From Actinoplanes sp. TFC3 (GTDB lineage: Bacteria; Actinomycetota; Actinomycetes; Mycobacteriales; Micromonosporaceae), in NCBI RefSeq assembly GCF_001553785.1, contig NZ_LOJP01000001.1, forward strand, positions 3,518,670 to 3,582,669: a stretch of 64,000 bases of DNA, written 5' to 3'. Below, piece by piece: positions 53,705 to 62,892 of the stretch. The notes under the pieces were generated by a model. The model did not search any database. It was not told where the DNA came from and saw only the letters and a program-made list of their open reading frames with translations. Both the position numbers and the translations under genes were made by a program. Within the stretch, counting starts at the first letter, position 1. Every line of letters begins with the position of its first letter.

Positions 53705-54469
53705 CTAGGGCTGGCGCGACCACTGCATCGACATGCCCGCCGCACCGCGTTCGGTGCGGATCTCCATCATGGTGCCCAGGATCGTTGCCCGGTCCACCAG
53801 GATCGGGCGGTTGTCCAGGCCGTACGTGACCCGCTCGGACACGAACACCGGGACGCCCACCTCTTGGTGCATCACCGCCGCTATGTGCTCGTCGAGCACA
53901 CCTGGCCGCAGAACCTCGGTGGCGCGGTGCACCACGATGCCGTGCTCGGCGAACGCGGCGTAAAGCGACGCGTTGCTGAAGTCCTCGTCGGCCAGGGCAA
54001 GTCCGGGTGGTTGCGGTGCCCACGACAGCTGGTGCACCGCGGGCCGCCCGGACAGCAGACGCACACGTTCCAGCCGCAGAATCCGCCGGGTAGCCGGAAT
54101 TGCCAGGGCTGTCGCGGCCCAGACCGGCGGGCGCTGGGTGCTCTGCCCGACGATCAGCGTGGTCACCGTTTGCCCCTGGGCCTTGAGGTCCTCGGCGAGA
54201 CCCCGCAGCGAGTTGAGGTGGTACGTCGAGCGCGGTGAGGCGATGAACGTGCCACGCCCGGGTTCCTGGGACACAAGGCCCTCGTTCTCCAGTTGTTGCA
54301 ACGCCTGGCGCAGCGTCACGAGCGTCACGCCGTACCGGGAGCTCAGCACTTTTTGCGGAGGCAGCATCGAACCCGGAGCCAGTTCCCCGGCACGGATCTT
54401 GGTGGTCAGGTCATCGGCGATCACCTGATATTTCGGCGTACGGCTGGGCAGCGGACTCTCCTCCGTCAA
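53705..54469 (-). CDS. GntR-family regulator (HutC/UTRA type)
   Basis: The protein is about 254 residues if started at the TTG at 54469; a GGAGGAG lies just inside this, so the exact start is uncertain. The winged helix is [40 protein letters not shown] and EPGRGTFIA. The UTRA ligand domain contains RRILRLERVRLLSG, QLSWAPQP and VPVFVSERVTYGLDNRPI. The gene overlaps the end of trpA and is the third gene of a trpB-trpA-gntR operon. Two GTTCTAGAAC palindromes at the operon start are its probable operators. Confidence 0.9.
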   Translation of the reverse strand: MTEESPLPSRTPKYQVIADDLTTKIRAGELAPGSMLPPQKVLSSRYGVTLVTLRQALQQLENEGLVSQEPGRGTFIASPRSTYHLNSLRGLAEDLKAQGQTVTTLIVGQSTQRPPVWAATALAIPATRRILRLERVRLLSGRPAVHQLSWAPQPPGLALADEDFSNASLYAAFAEHGIVVHRATEVLRPGVLDEHIAAVMHQEVGVPVFVSERVTYGLDNRPILVDRATILGTMMEIRTERGAAGMSMQWSRQP

Positions 54470-55211
54470 GTGCGGCGCGCAGGGCCACGACGTCGAGGCG
54501 GACGTCGCTGGGATTGGCCCCGTCCAAAACCCTACGCATGAGCGCGGAGGCGACCACAACTCCGTCCCCGGCGCGTCCCCCGGCCGCTGCTTGCTCGGGG
54601 GTGGAGACGCCGAAGCCGATGAGGACCGGCAGCCGGGCTTGGAGTTCGTCCTTCAGCCGGCGGGCGAGGGAGAACGCTGCCGGTGCCAGGGTGGTGCGCT
54701 CGCCGGTGACGCCCATGACGCTCACGGCGTACACGAATCCTCTGCTCCTGCGGCAGATCTCGGCCAGCCGGTCGTCAGGGGTCGAGGGCGCGGCCAACAG
54801 GATGAGGTCGATGCCGGCCGCTTCGGTCTCCGCCTCCAGCGGTGCACTCTCCTCCAAGGGCAGGTCAGGCACGATCAAGCCGGTGACGCCGACCGCGGCG
54901 AAACGGGCCACACCGAGTTTCAGGGCAAGGTTGGCGTAGGTCATCACGATGATCGGTACGTGCAGCCGGTCGCGCATCGCGGCGAGGTCGTCGAGGATCG
55001 CGCCGGGGGTCGCACCTCGCTGCAGCGCCCGGTCGGAGGCCTGCTGAATCGTCGTGCCGTCCAGCATGGGATCGGAGAACGGCAGGCCAACCTCGATGGC
55101 GTCGGCGCCGGCGTCCTGGTAGGCCAGCAGATAGCCGGTCCAGTCGGGGGTGAGGCCGCCGGTGACGTACGGGATGAGCAGGGGCCGATCCGTGGCAAGC
55201 CGCAGCGTCAT
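54411..55211 (-). CDS. trpA: Tryptophan synthase alpha subunit
   Basis: The 266 residues cover the whole TIM barrel. The catalytic Glu (about 40, [15 protein letters not shown]) and Asp (about 51) are present, as are [23 protein letters not shown] and [12 protein letters not shown]. The enzyme splits indole-3-glycerol phosphate into indole and glyceraldehyde 3-phosphate. It overlaps trpB by four bases. The last 20 residues share DNA with the start of the gntR gene. No trpC, trpD or trpE is near, so this is a detached trpBA pair. Confidence 0.97.
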   Translation of the reverse strand: MTLRLATDRPLLIPYVTGGLTPDWTGYLLAYQDAGADAIEVGLPFSDPMLDGTTIQQASDRALQRGATPGAILDDLAAMRDRLHVPIIVMTYANLALKLGVARFAAVGVTGLIVPDLPLEESAPLEAETEAAGIDLILLAAPSTPDDRLAEICRRSRGFVYAVSVMGVTGERTTLAPAAFSLARRLKDELQARLPVLIGFGVSTPEQAAAGGRAGDGVVVASALMRRVLDGANPSDVRLDVVALRAALDGGESAAQPYAEISGDRR

Positions 55212-56404
55212 GCCGTCACCCCCGCCCGCAGCTGCATCACGTCTTTGTCCCCACGACCGGACAGGGTGAGCAGCACCGTCGAGCCCCTGGGCAGCTCATC
55301 CGTGCCCGCCGCACGCAGCACCCAGGCCACCGCGTGCGCCGATTCCAGGGCGCAGATAATTCCTTCGGTGCGCGCCAGCCTGCGTACCGCCTCGACCACT
55401 TCCTCGTCGGTGACCGTCACGTAGGTGGCCCGCCGCGACCGGTTGAGCTGGGCGTGCTCGGGTCCGACGCCGGGATAGTCGAGCCCGGCCGCTACCGAAT
55501 GCGCCTCGGCGATCTGCCCGTGCTCGTCCTGCAGGACCAGCGAGCGGGAACCGTGCACCACGCCGGGCGTACCGTTCGTCAATGCCGCACCCCCGGCCGC
55601 CTCCACGCCGATGAGCCGGGCCGCCGTGTCCGCAAAACCGGCGAACGTGCCCGCCGCGTTGGAGCCACCGCCGACGCAGGCCACCACCACGTCCGGCACG
55701 CCGGTGCTCAGTTCCGCCGCGACCTGCCGCCGCGCCTCTTCGCCGATCACCCGCTGGAATTCCCGGACCATCCACGGGTACGGGTGGGGCCCGGCAACCG
55801 AGCCGAGGCAGAAGTGTGAGTCGTCGACCGCCGCGACCCATTGGCGCATCGCCTCGTTCGTGGCGTCCTTCAACGTGCGGCTGCCACTGGTCACCGGAAC
55901 CACTTCGGCGCCGAGCAACTCCATCCGGAAGACGTTGAGCGCTTGCCGCTGCATGTCGCGCTCGCCCATGTACACCGTGGCCTGCAGGCCAAAAAGCGCG
56001 GCGGCCGTGGCGGTCGCAACGCCGTGCGACCCGGCGCCCGTCTCGGCGATCAGCCGGGTCTTGCCCATCCGCCGGGCGAGCAGCGCCTGACCGAGCACGT
56101 TGTTGATCTTGTGGGAGCCGGTGTGGGCCAGGTCCTCACGCTTGAGCAGCAGCGTCAGGCCCAGCTCGGCGGACAGATTCCAGGCGGGAGTGAGCGCCGT
56201 CGGGCGCCCGGCATACACGGTGCGGAACATGTCGAGCTGCTGACGGAAGGCGGGATCGGACCACGCATCACGAAACGCCTCCTCAAGCTCGGCACACGCG
56301 GGCACGAGGGACTCGGGGACGAACCGTCCGCCGAACTCACCGAACCTGCCGCCGTCCGCCGGTTCTCGCATTACGCCACTTCGGGGTGCCGCTGACACCG
56401 TCAT
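55208..56404 (-). CDS. trpB: Tryptophan synthase beta subunit
   Basis: From the ATG at 56404 (GGAGG upstream) the protein has 398 residues. It has [13 protein letters not shown] at the start, the PLP Lys in [25 protein letters not shown], the phosphate loop [12 protein letters not shown] and [11 protein letters not shown] near the end. This is the standard TrpB1 type that joins indole and serine to give tryptophan. Two identical palindromes lie in the 70 bp upstream, so expression is likely under the GntR encoded at the end of the operon. Confidence 0.97.
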   Translation of the reverse strand: MTVSAAPRSGVMREPADGGRFGEFGGRFVPESLVPACAELEEAFRDAWSDPAFRQQLDMFRTVYAGRPTALTPAWNLSAELGLTLLLKREDLAHTGSHKINNVLGQALLARRMGKTRLIAETGAGSHGVATATAAALFGLQATVYMGERDMQRQALNVFRMELLGAEVVPVTSGSRTLKDATNEAMRQWVAAVDDSHFCLGSVAGPHPYPWMVREFQRVIGEEARRQVAAELSTGVPDVVVACVGGGSNAAGTFAGFADTAARLIGVEAAGGAALTNGTPGVVHGSRSLVLQDEHGQIAEAHSVAAGLDYPGVGPEHAQLNRSRRATYVTVTDEEVVEAVRRLARTEGIICALESAHAVAWVLRAAGTDELPRGSTVLLTLSGRGDKDVMQLRAGVTA

Positions 56405-56417
56405 GCCCGCCTCCAAT

Positions 56418-56427
56418 GTTCTAGAAC
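56418..56427. promoter_or_regulatory. GntR operator candidate, site 1
   Basis: GTTCTAGAAC, a perfect 10-bp palindrome, within AATGTTCTAGAACGTT. It lies immediately upstream of the trpB ribosome-binding site. UTRA-type GntR proteins commonly bind short palindromes of this size. Confidence 0.7.
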
Positions 56428-56459
56428 GTTGGGACTATGGTGTCACAATGATTCAACGA

Positions 56460-56469
56460 GTTCTAGAAC
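56460..56469. promoter_or_regulatory. GntR operator candidate, site 2
   Basis: This is a second exact GTTCTAGAAC, its centre 42 bp (four helical turns) from site 1. It also contains the TAG stop codon of the SGNH hydrolase gene read on the minus strand. The 32 bp between the sites should contain the trpB promoter. Confidence 0.7.
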
Positions 56470-57341
56470 GGTTTGAGTGTCCTGGACCACACCGCAGCCA
56501 TTGCCTGATAGCCCTTGTCATTTGGGTGCAGCTTGTCCGCGAGCTGGTCCTTTCCGCGTACGCCGCTCAAGTCGACAAGGTGAAAGCGCAAGCCGGCGGC
56601 GGCCACGATGGCAGGTACCTGAGCGTTGTAGGCGTCCGCCCTGAGCTGGCGTTCACGGCCATCGCCGACAGCCCGGTTACCGATGATCGTGGCGACGAAG
56701 ACTTCGGCACGAGGGCAGTTGCGCCCGATCTGAGCCAGCACGCGCGTGAGACCTTGCGGCGCCCGGACTGCGTCAGCGCGAGTGCGCAGGTCGTTGGTGC
56801 CGCCGTGCAGGAGGATGATGTCGGGACGGGCGGCAACAAGCCAGGCGTCGAGGTGGTGGGCGATCTGGGTGAGCGTCCAGCCGGAGTGACCCTCGTGGTC
56901 CGGGTCCGGCCCGGCTCCGGAATGCTGCGAGCCGACGAAGTTGACGCGCCAGCCGGCTGCCGTGAGGCGGCGGTACAGCTCAGCCCGGTAGCCACTGCCG
57001 TCGGTGGAGCGTGCGCCCATGGTGATGGAGTCACCAAGCGGCATGATCCGCACAGCCCGAGCGGGCGACCTGCTGCTGGCGGGCTGATTGCTGGGGCGCA
57101 GGTTGGCATCCGGGGCGAGCGGCGAACCGTCGACAGCGCTCGGCGTCCAACCCGGCTGAGAGGCGACGCCAGCGGCAGACTGCCTGGGCGTAGGACCGGC
57201 GCGCCGCGGGCCGGAATCGGCACCGACCGTGGCGGCAGGCTGACCGGCGACGCTCGAAGCCGCGGGTGCCGGGGCCGGCCCGCAGGACGACATCAGCAGC
57301 CCAGCCATCACCAGGGTCACCACAGCACCGTGTCGCATCAT
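56463..57341 (-). CDS. SGNH/GDSL-type hydrolase lipoprotein
   Basis: The 292 residues begin with a lipoprotein signal (TLVMAGLLMSSC), then about 75 Pro/Ser/Ala-rich residues. The SGNH domain follows: Ser in MPLGDSITMG, Gly in YRAELYRRL..GSQH, Asn in LHGGTNDLRT and Asp/His in DKLHPNDKGYQ. It should be an esterase or acetyl hydrolase held at the outer face of the membrane. Its stop codon lies inside operator site 2 of the trp operon, so the two transcription units abut. Confidence 0.92.
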   Translation of the reverse strand: MMRHGAVVTLVMAGLLMSSCGPAPAPAASSVAGQPAATVGADSGPRRAGPTPRQSAAGVASQPGWTPSAVDGSPLAPDANLRPSNQPASSRSPARAVRIMPLGDSITMGARSTDGSGYRAELYRRLTAAGWRVNFVGSQHSGAGPDPDHEGHSGWTLTQIAHHLDAWLVAARPDIILLHGGTNDLRTRADAVRAPQGLTRVLAQIGRNCPRAEVFVATIIGNRAVGDGRERQLRADAYNAQVPAIVAAAGLRFHLVDLSGVRGKDQLADKLHPNDKGYQAMAAVWSRTLKPF

Positions 57342-57670
57342 CAGCCTCCGTGTGCCTCATCGACCACGGGAGCGAAATGCTGACACTGATTCACGTAGGC
57401 CGCATCGGCTGATTCCACCGGGGCCTTCTCCGCGTGGGCCGACTATGGTGTGCGCATGGGTTGCTTCGCTGTCATGGAGATCCGCACCACCGCTCAGCGG
57501 CGGTAGCGCGCTTTCCACAGCCGCAGACCCGATGCTCGCCCGATATCAGGGCCAGCCCGGACGTACCGCCGGATCAGGTCCTCTGCCCGGCAGCTCATAC
57601 ACGTGTCTACCCAGCTGATGCCCTGTACAGCTGTGCTGCCGGTTCCCGTCTGCATGATCCGGAGAACCCC
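57342..57670. other. Gene-free stretch between SGNH and APH-like genes
   Basis: About 330 bases. A 16-codon frame at 57456 (MGCFAVMEIRTTAQRR) follows no clear ribosome-binding site and is probably chance. On the minus strand, a frame ending at 57494 reads DLIRRYVRAGPDIGRASGLR, of unknown meaning. The promoters for both neighbours should be here. Confidence 0.35.
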
Positions 57671-58829
57671 ATGTCCTTCCCAGCGCCCTACGACCGCATG
57701 TCCGGCGTCGTCGTTTCCGAGCGGGTCACACTCGCCCTCCAAGCGCTCGGTGCGCCGGGAGCAGCATGGCTTGCGGACCTTCCCGCGCTGCTAGCCGGCT
57801 TGGCAGCCGATTGGGCGGTTACCATCGGCGCCGAGGTGGACGGCGGTAGCGCTTCCTACGTCGCGGAGGTGGTCGATCACGACGGCACCCCAGCCGTGCT
57901 CAAGGTGGCGATCCCGGCCCGCGCCGACGATGTCACGCCCTTCGAACGGCAGGTGACTGCGCTGCGACTGGCGGGCGGAGACCCTTACGTCAGGCTGCTG
58001 CGCTATGACGTACCGCGTCATGCTCTTCTGCTGGAAAGACTCGGCGAGCCGATGGCGACGCTGGGCTGGCCGATCGGCCGCCAGATGGACGCGTTGGTCC
58101 GCATCGCCGCGTGCGGATGGAGGCCGGTGCGGCACGAGGATTCACCGCCGCGCGATTGCTTGCCGCCGCACGACGGTGCGACGCAACTCGATGGCGCGGC
58201 ACAGCAGGATGGCGCGGCACAGCAGGATGGCGCGACGCAGCTCGATGGCGCGGCACAGCAGGATGGCACGGCACCGGCAGAGGGGCTGGCGGTGGGCGGT
58301 GGGGTGTTGCCTGATGGGTGGGAGGCTGCTCGCTGGCATGCGGAGTTCGTTGCGTCTTCGTGGGAGGGGCTTGCCCGGCCGGTACCGGAGGCGGTCGTGG
58401 ACCTGGCGCTTCGCTGTGCCGCTGGGCGGGAGGCGGGCTTTGATCCGGGTCGGCGGGTGCTGGTGCACGGCGATGTGCATGCGTTCAATGCTTTGCGGGT
58501 TCGGTCCGGCGGGGGGCTTCGGATTCCGGCTTGTTGATCCGGGTGGGCTTGCGTCGGAGCCGGCTCATGATCTCGGTGTCATTTTGGCGCGCGGCGTGCA
58601 GGGGTGGGTTGACGATCTGGCGGCCGGCGAGCCGGGGCGGGCGGTGGAGATGATGGCGCGCGGTTGCCGGCGTGCTGGGCAGGTGACCGGCGTTGATCCG
58701 GAGGCTGTGTGGCAGTGGGCGTTCGTGGAGTTGACGTCCACCGGGCTGCTCATGCTGCGCCTGGGACGCGGGCGGGAGGCGGAGAGGTTCCTTGCGGTGG
58801 CGAGCAAGCTCGCTCACAAGGCAGATTGA
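57671..58829 (+). pseudogene. APH(6)-like small-molecule kinase, interrupted by a frameshift in a G6 run
   Basis: The first frame (ATG 57671) gives an aminoglycoside-phosphotransferase fold up to the catalytic loop LVHGDVHAFNALRV, then hits a stop at 58535. Removing one G from the run at about 58511-58516 restores a second frame. That frame continues FRLVDPGGLASEPAHDLGV, with the metal-binding DPG motif, to 58829 (total about 385 residues). The fold is of the streptomycin 6-kinase (APH_6) type. An inserted hexapeptide repeat (58175-58264) interrupts the domain. It could be a dead gene, a phase-variable gene or a sequencing error. Confidence 0.8.
58175..58264. repeat. 18-bp in-frame tandem repeat, five copies
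   Basis: It encodes GATQLD, GAAQQD, GAAQQD, GATQLD, GAAQQD inside the kinase gene. Copies two, three and five are identical (GGCGCGGCACAGCAGGAT). The unit keeps the reading frame, so copy number could change without loss of the gene. Confidence 0.92.
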
Positions 58830-58917
58830 GCAACCCGAGGCCGGCACCCGCACCTGCACCGGCCGAGTTGGCAACAGCACCGGCAACGCCAGCAGACTCG
58901 GGCCAGCAACAGCAGAG

Positions 58918-58971
58918 CCAGCACCGCCAGCGAAACCAGCACCGCCAGCGAGACCAGCACCGTCAGCAGAG
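58918..58971. repeat. 18-bp tandem repeat, three copies
   Basis: CCAGCACCGCCAGCGAAA and two near copies occur between the kinase gene and the methyltransferase gene. On the plus strand an open frame would read Pro-Ala-Pro hexapeptides (PAPPAK, PAPPAR, PAPSAE). It differs in sequence from the array 700 bp upstream but has the same period. Confidence 0.85.
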
Positions 58972-58997
58972 CCGGCGCCGGCTGAGTTCTCAAATGA

Positions 58998-59624
58998 TCA
59001 GAGCGACCCGGACCGCGCCACCAGGTAGGCCTGCGGCGTCTTCTCGGTGCCGTCGCCGGCGCGTACCGTCTCGAGTTCCAGCTCGAAGCCGGCCTCGCGC
59101 AGCAGGGCGACCACCCCGGCGGGTTGGCGGCGGCGGAAGGTGATGTCGCGGGTTACCAGGTCTTCGTTGCCGACTTGGAAGGCGAGCAGGAGCAGGCCTC
59201 CCGGGCGCAGGACCCGGTGGAACTCGGCGAAGACTGCGGGTAGGTGCTCGCCGGGTACATGGATGATCGAGTACCAGGCGACCAGGCCGGCCAGGCTGTG
59301 GCCGGGCTGCTGGAGCTCTGTCATCGAGCCGGTGGTGAAGGGCACGCGCGGATGCTTGCGGCGGGCGATCTCCAGCATGTTCTCCGACAGCTCCAGGCCG
59401 GTGATGTCCAAGCCCAGGTCCTTGAGGAACGCCGTGACGACGCCGGTCCCGGCCCCTACCTCGATCACCGGGCCAGGTGCGGCGCGTACCGATTCTGCAA
59501 AGCCACGCAGGGTGAGGCGTTCCCAGTGGTTGCGGCCCATGATGTCGCCGAACAGCTGCTGGTATTCCGCGGCGAAGGCGTTGTATCCGTCGCGGGTCTC
59601 GGTGACAAAAGTCGGCTCCGGCAC
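58998..59624 (-). CDS. Class I SAM-dependent methyltransferase
   Basis: This 208-residue protein has the SAM-binding loop VIEVGAGTGVVTAFL, the acidic strand end ITGLELSENMLEIAR, FTTGSMTELQQ and AWYSIIHVPGEHLPAVFAEF, and LRPGGLLLLAFQVG. This is the Methyltransf_11/25 type, acting on a small molecule. Nothing nearby indicates the acceptor. It is divergent from the SCO5389-like gene, with about 120 bp between. Confidence 0.92.
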   Translation of the reverse strand: MPEPTFVTETRDGYNAFAAEYQQLFGDIMGRNHWERLTLRGFAESVRAAPGPVIEVGAGTGVVTAFLKDLGLDITGLELSENMLEIARRKHPRVPFTTGSMTELQQPGHSLAGLVAWYSIIHVPGEHLPAVFAEFHRVLRPGGLLLLAFQVGNEDLVTRDITFRRRQPAGVVALLREAGFELELETVRAGDGTEKTPQAYLVARSGSL

Positions 59625-59746
59625 GGGATTGATCTCACCACACCGGGCTTGCTGCGAAACGCCAGGGGCCGGTTACTTGCAACTGGAAATCGTTTCCAAC
59701 AATATGGCGGGGTCAGCGATACACCGATCTACCGAAGGGCAATCCG

Positions 59747-60139
59747 ATGTCTTTGTACGTCTCCCCCGATCTGTTGGCCGTTGCCGAGCGCGGTGACGTA
59801 TCCGATGCCGAGTTCGTTGACTGCGTTCGCACGTCGTTGCCGTACGCGTGGGAAGTGATCAACGAGGTGATGACCGGGCTGCACCGCGACGGCGGGGACT
59901 TCGCCGACCACGAGGTGCCGCCGCCCTCGGACGCCGAACGGGGGCAGCTGCTGCGGGCGCTGGCCAGCGACGCCATCCGCGGCGGGCTGGAACGGCACTT
60001 CGGTGCCAAGCTCGCGTTCCAGAACTGCCACCGCGTCGCGGCTTTCGCGTTCGATGCGGTCGGCGGTGAGCAATACCAGGCGTTCGTCTCCCCGCGAGGG
60101 CAGCTGCTGAACCAGTCCCCGGAGCTGCGCAACTGCTGA
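59747..60139 (+). CDS. Conserved actinobacterial protein (SCO5389-like)
   Basis: This 130-residue protein begins MSLYVSPDLLAVAERGDVSD and contains FVDCVRTSLPYAWEVINEV, LLRALASDAIRGGLERHFG, LAFQNCHRVAAFAF and a C-terminal LLNQSPELRNC. From memory this matches a strongly conserved family in spore-forming actinomycetes named after SCO5389. It is cytoplasmic, with three conserved Cys; no activity is known. The C-terminal LLNQSPELR is the most typical feature. Confidence 0.82.
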   Translation: MSLYVSPDLLAVAERGDVSDAEFVDCVRTSLPYAWEVINEVMTGLHRDGGDFADHEVPPPSDAERGQLLRALASDAIRGGLERHFGAKLAFQNCHRVAAFAFDAVGGEQYQAFVSPRGQLLNQSPELRNC

Positions 60140-60368
60140 CGGGTCAGCCCTGGGAACCGCGGACGGCGTGACAGGTGGGAACAGCCACCGCAACCGGGTG
60201 ACTGGTGAGTTCGGCCGAGGGGCCGCTTCGGACATCGGGGCGGCTTCCCGGCAGAACGGCCGCTGGGAACGTACTTTTCGCTCGGGGACGCTTTGATGCG
60301 CGCCGGGACGGCCGATCAAGAAGTTTGCACCCCTCACGATCCCCGCCAGCCCTGGAGAAACGAAGCCG

Positions 60369-61808
60369 ATGCACACGATCGCGGCCCGAGCGATGGCGTT
60401 GGCTCGCAACGGGATGGAGTCCATCCTGTCGCTGGCCGCCGTCGTGGCCCTGCACGTGTCCGGCGTTCTGGGCAGCGCACCGCTCTGGACGTACGTGCTC
60501 GCCCTGAGCGCCGGCGCGGTCCTGCAGCAGCCGGAGGTGCAGCGGTTCCTCGCCGGCCCCGACGGCTCGCGCACCGGTCTCGCGGTCGGTCTGCAGATGG
60601 TGCCTGCCACCGCGGCGGCCTACCTCACCGGGTACGGGCCGGTGCTCGCGGTCACCCACGTCTACATCCTCGTGGTGCACATGCGCCGGGCCGGTTCGCG
60701 GGCGTGGCGGCCGACCGCCCTGGCCAGCGTTCTGTCGCTGCTGGCCGGTGAGCTGGCCATCGCCGCCGGTCTGCTGCCCAGCAGCCTGCCCATGAACCAG
60801 TCCCACGCGATCGCCGTGCTGGTCGGCATCGGCACGGTGACCACGGCCCGCGCGCTCGGGCAGTTCGTCGCGCAGCGGGAGCAGGCCGAGGTGGCGGCGC
60901 GGCTCAGCGAGGACCGGTTCCGGGCGCTGGTGCGCGACGGGTCCGAGGTGATCACGATGAGCGACGCCGACGGCAACGTGTCCTGGGTCAGCCCGGCGGC
61001 GCAGCCGGTGATGGGCTACAAGCCCGAGGAGCTGCGCGGCAAGGTCCTCAACGGCCTGTTCCACCCCGAGGACGAAGTTGCCTCGATGGAGTTGTACACC
61101 CGCCTGCTGGCCTCCGACAGTACGGTGGAGCACTCCGCCGAGCTGCGGGTGCGCCATGCCAACGGATCGTGGCACTGGCACGAGATCATCGCCCGCAACA
61201 TGCTGGCCCACCCGGCGGTACACGCGATCGTCAGCCACCAGCGCGACATCACCGAGCGCCGCGCGGTACAGGACCGGATCGCGTACGCCGCCTCGCACGA
61301 CGGGCTGACCGGGCTGGCCAACGGCCCGACGCTCAAGCGCGACCTCGAGCGCGCCCTCGCCCAGGGCACCCGCTACCAGCACCCGGTCGCGATGCTCTTC
61401 TGCGACCTCGACGGCTTCAAGGCAGTGAACGACACGTACGGCCACGACGTCGGCGACCGCCTGCTGCAGACGATCAGCTCGGTCATCCGGCGCACCACCC
61501 GCGACACCGACTCGGCCGGCCGGCTCGGTGGTGACGAGTTCGGGGTGGTGCTGACCCGGGTGCGCAACGCCGACGAGGCGCTGAGCGTGGCGCAGCGGCT
61601 CATCGACGGGATCACCGGCAACGTCTCGGTGGCCGGGCTCAAGCTCGACGTGGGCTGCAGCGTCGGGGTGGCGCTGGCCTACCCGGGCGGCTCGGACGCC
61701 AAGACGCTGATGCGCCATGCCGACGCGGCGATGTACCAGGCGAAGCGCCGGGGCAGCAACAACACGACGGTCTATGTGCAGGACGACGTCACAGCGCCTT
61801 GGATGTAG
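60369..61808 (+). CDS. Membrane PAS-GGDEF diguanylate cyclase
   Basis: The 479-residue protein has four or five membrane helices (about 18-155) and a short coiled linker (QFVAQREQAEVAARLSE). A PAS domain follows (about 175-295; DGSEVITMSDADGNVSWVSP, YKPEELRGK, SHQRDITERR), then a GGDEF domain. The latter has DGLTGLANGPTL, FCDLDGFKAVNDTYGH and the active-site RLGGDEFGVVL. It should make cyclic di-GMP in response to a signal bound by the PAS domain. No EAL domain is present. GGAGAAAC is the likely ribosome-binding site. Confidence 0.95.
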   Translation: MHTIAARAMALARNGMESILSLAAVVALHVSGVLGSAPLWTYVLALSAGAVLQQPEVQRFLAGPDGSRTGLAVGLQMVPATAAAYLTGYGPVLAVTHVYILVVHMRRAGSRAWRPTALASVLSLLAGELAIAAGLLPSSLPMNQSHAIAVLVGIGTVTTARALGQFVAQREQAEVAARLSEDRFRALVRDGSEVITMSDADGNVSWVSPAAQPVMGYKPEELRGKVLNGLFHPEDEVASMELYTRLLASDSTVEHSAELRVRHANGSWHWHEIIARNMLAHPAVHAIVSHQRDITERRAVQDRIAYAASHDGLTGLANGPTLKRDLERALAQGTRYQHPVAMLFCDLDGFKAVNDTYGHDVGDRLLQTISSVIRRTTRDTDSAGRLGGDEFGVVLTRVRNADEALSVAQRLIDGITGNVSVAGLKLDVGCSVGVALAYPGGSDAKTLMRHADAAMYQAKRRGSNNTTVYVQDDVTAPWM

Positions 61809-61839
61809 GAACTTTGCTCTCCCGCCCAGGGCACTGAAA

Positions 61840-61863
61840 AAGCCGCCACGCAGGTGACGGCTT
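61840..61863 (-). terminator. Terminator of the NlpC/P60 gene
   Basis: On the minus strand AAGCCGTCAC pairs with GTGGCGGCTT (one G-T/mismatch position) across a 4-base loop. A run of Ts follows, 21 bp beyond the stop codon at 61885. This is a standard intrinsic terminator. Confidence 0.8.
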
Positions 61864-61884
61864 CATCAGTGGGGCGGGTGGCGG

Positions 61885-62874
61885 TCAGCCCGGGCGGCGG
61901 TAGGCCACCGGGGTGCCCGGGTAGTCCACCTTCGCCATCCGGACGTGGTCGCCGGTGTGGGGCGCGTGCACGATGTAGCCGTTGCCGACATAGATCGCTA
62001 CGTGGTGCACCGGACTGCCGTAGAAGATCAGGTCTCCTACCTGCAGGTCGCCGCGGCTCACGCTGCGGCCCGAGCCGATCTGGTCACCGGTGAAGTGTGC
62101 CAGGCTCACCCCGACCGTGCGCCACGCCACCTGGGTCAGACCCGAGCAGTCGTAGCCGGTCGGACCGGCCGAGCCGAAGATGTACGGCTTGCCGATCAGT
62201 GAGCAGGCTTTCTGCGCCGCCCGGTTGCCCGCTTCCTGGGTGTAGGTCGCGGGGCAGGGGCCGAGCTTGAGCGGCCCGTCGTCCACACCGCTGGCGCCGT
62301 AGGCCTGGACCCGCAGCTTCTGCAGGTCGTCGACCTTCTTCTGGATCTGGTTCTTGCGGGTGCCGAGGTCCTTGTCGCGGGCCGCGACCGCATCGGTCAG
62401 GGTTGCCAGATCCTGCTTGTCCTTCGCGTACTTGTCACGCAGCTTCGCCACGTCCGCCACCTGGGCTTCCTGGTGCCGGGCGATCTGGTCGAGGTAGGTC
62501 AGCTTCTCGGTGAGACCGGTCGGCGTGCCCGTGACGACCATCGACTGCAACGCGCCGGGGGATCCCCGCATGTACGCGTCGGTTGCCATGCTGCCCACCT
62601 GCGACATGGCCAGATCAACCTGCAGCTGCAGCGGGGCCAGCTTCGCGTTGATCTTCTTGAGCTGGCTCCGGTTGGAGATCAGCTCGTTGTGCACCTTGTT
62701 GTACTGCTCGATAAGCGGCTCGAGCTTGTTCCACTGCTCGTCGATCTGCTTTTCGATACTCCCGGGCGACGGTGTCGCGTTGGCCGCTGTGGGCACCAGC
62801 AACACCCCGACCGCCGCCATGACACAGAGCAGACTGCGCAGAATCGTGGCGCCCGGCGCCGCAATCCGTTTCAC
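61885..62874 (-). CDS. Secreted NlpC/P60 peptidoglycan endopeptidase
   Basis: The 329 residues start at GTG. A signal peptide (about 1-33, ending TAANA) is followed by a long coiled coil (35-190), a linker and a C-terminal NlpC/P60 domain. Its Cys243 (GYDCSGLTQ), His291 (HHVAIYVG) and a third polar residue near HAPHTG complete the active site. This is the RipA-like layout of enzymes that cut peptide stems during cell separation or spore germination. A c-di-AMP riboswitch lies in its 5' leader. Confidence 0.95.
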   Translation of the reverse strand: MKRIAAPGATILRSLLCVMAAVGVLLVPTAANATPSPGSIEKQIDEQWNKLEPLIEQYNKVHNELISNRSQLKKINAKLAPLQLQVDLAMSQVGSMATDAYMRGSPGALQSMVVTGTPTGLTEKLTYLDQIARHQEAQVADVAKLRDKYAKDKQDLATLTDAVAARDKDLGTRKNQIQKKVDDLQKLRVQAYGASGVDDGPLKLGPCPATYTQEAGNRAAQKACSLIGKPYIFGSAGPTGYDCSGLTQVAWRTVGVSLAHFTGDQIGSGRSVSRGDLQVGDLIFYGSPVHHVAIYVGNGYIVHAPHTGDHVRMAKVDYPGTPVAYRRPG

Positions 62875-62892
62875 GTAGGTGCAGTGTCCTTT

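Noticed and set aside
57456..57506. 16-codon leader peptide (MGCFAVMEIRTTAQRR)
   Set aside because: No Shine-Dalgarno sequence, no attenuator-like hairpins and no link to the kinase start were seen.
60144..61718. 524-codon open frame on the minus strand
   Set aside because: It is antisense to the PAS-GGDEF gene and rich in His/Arg/Gly without domain features.
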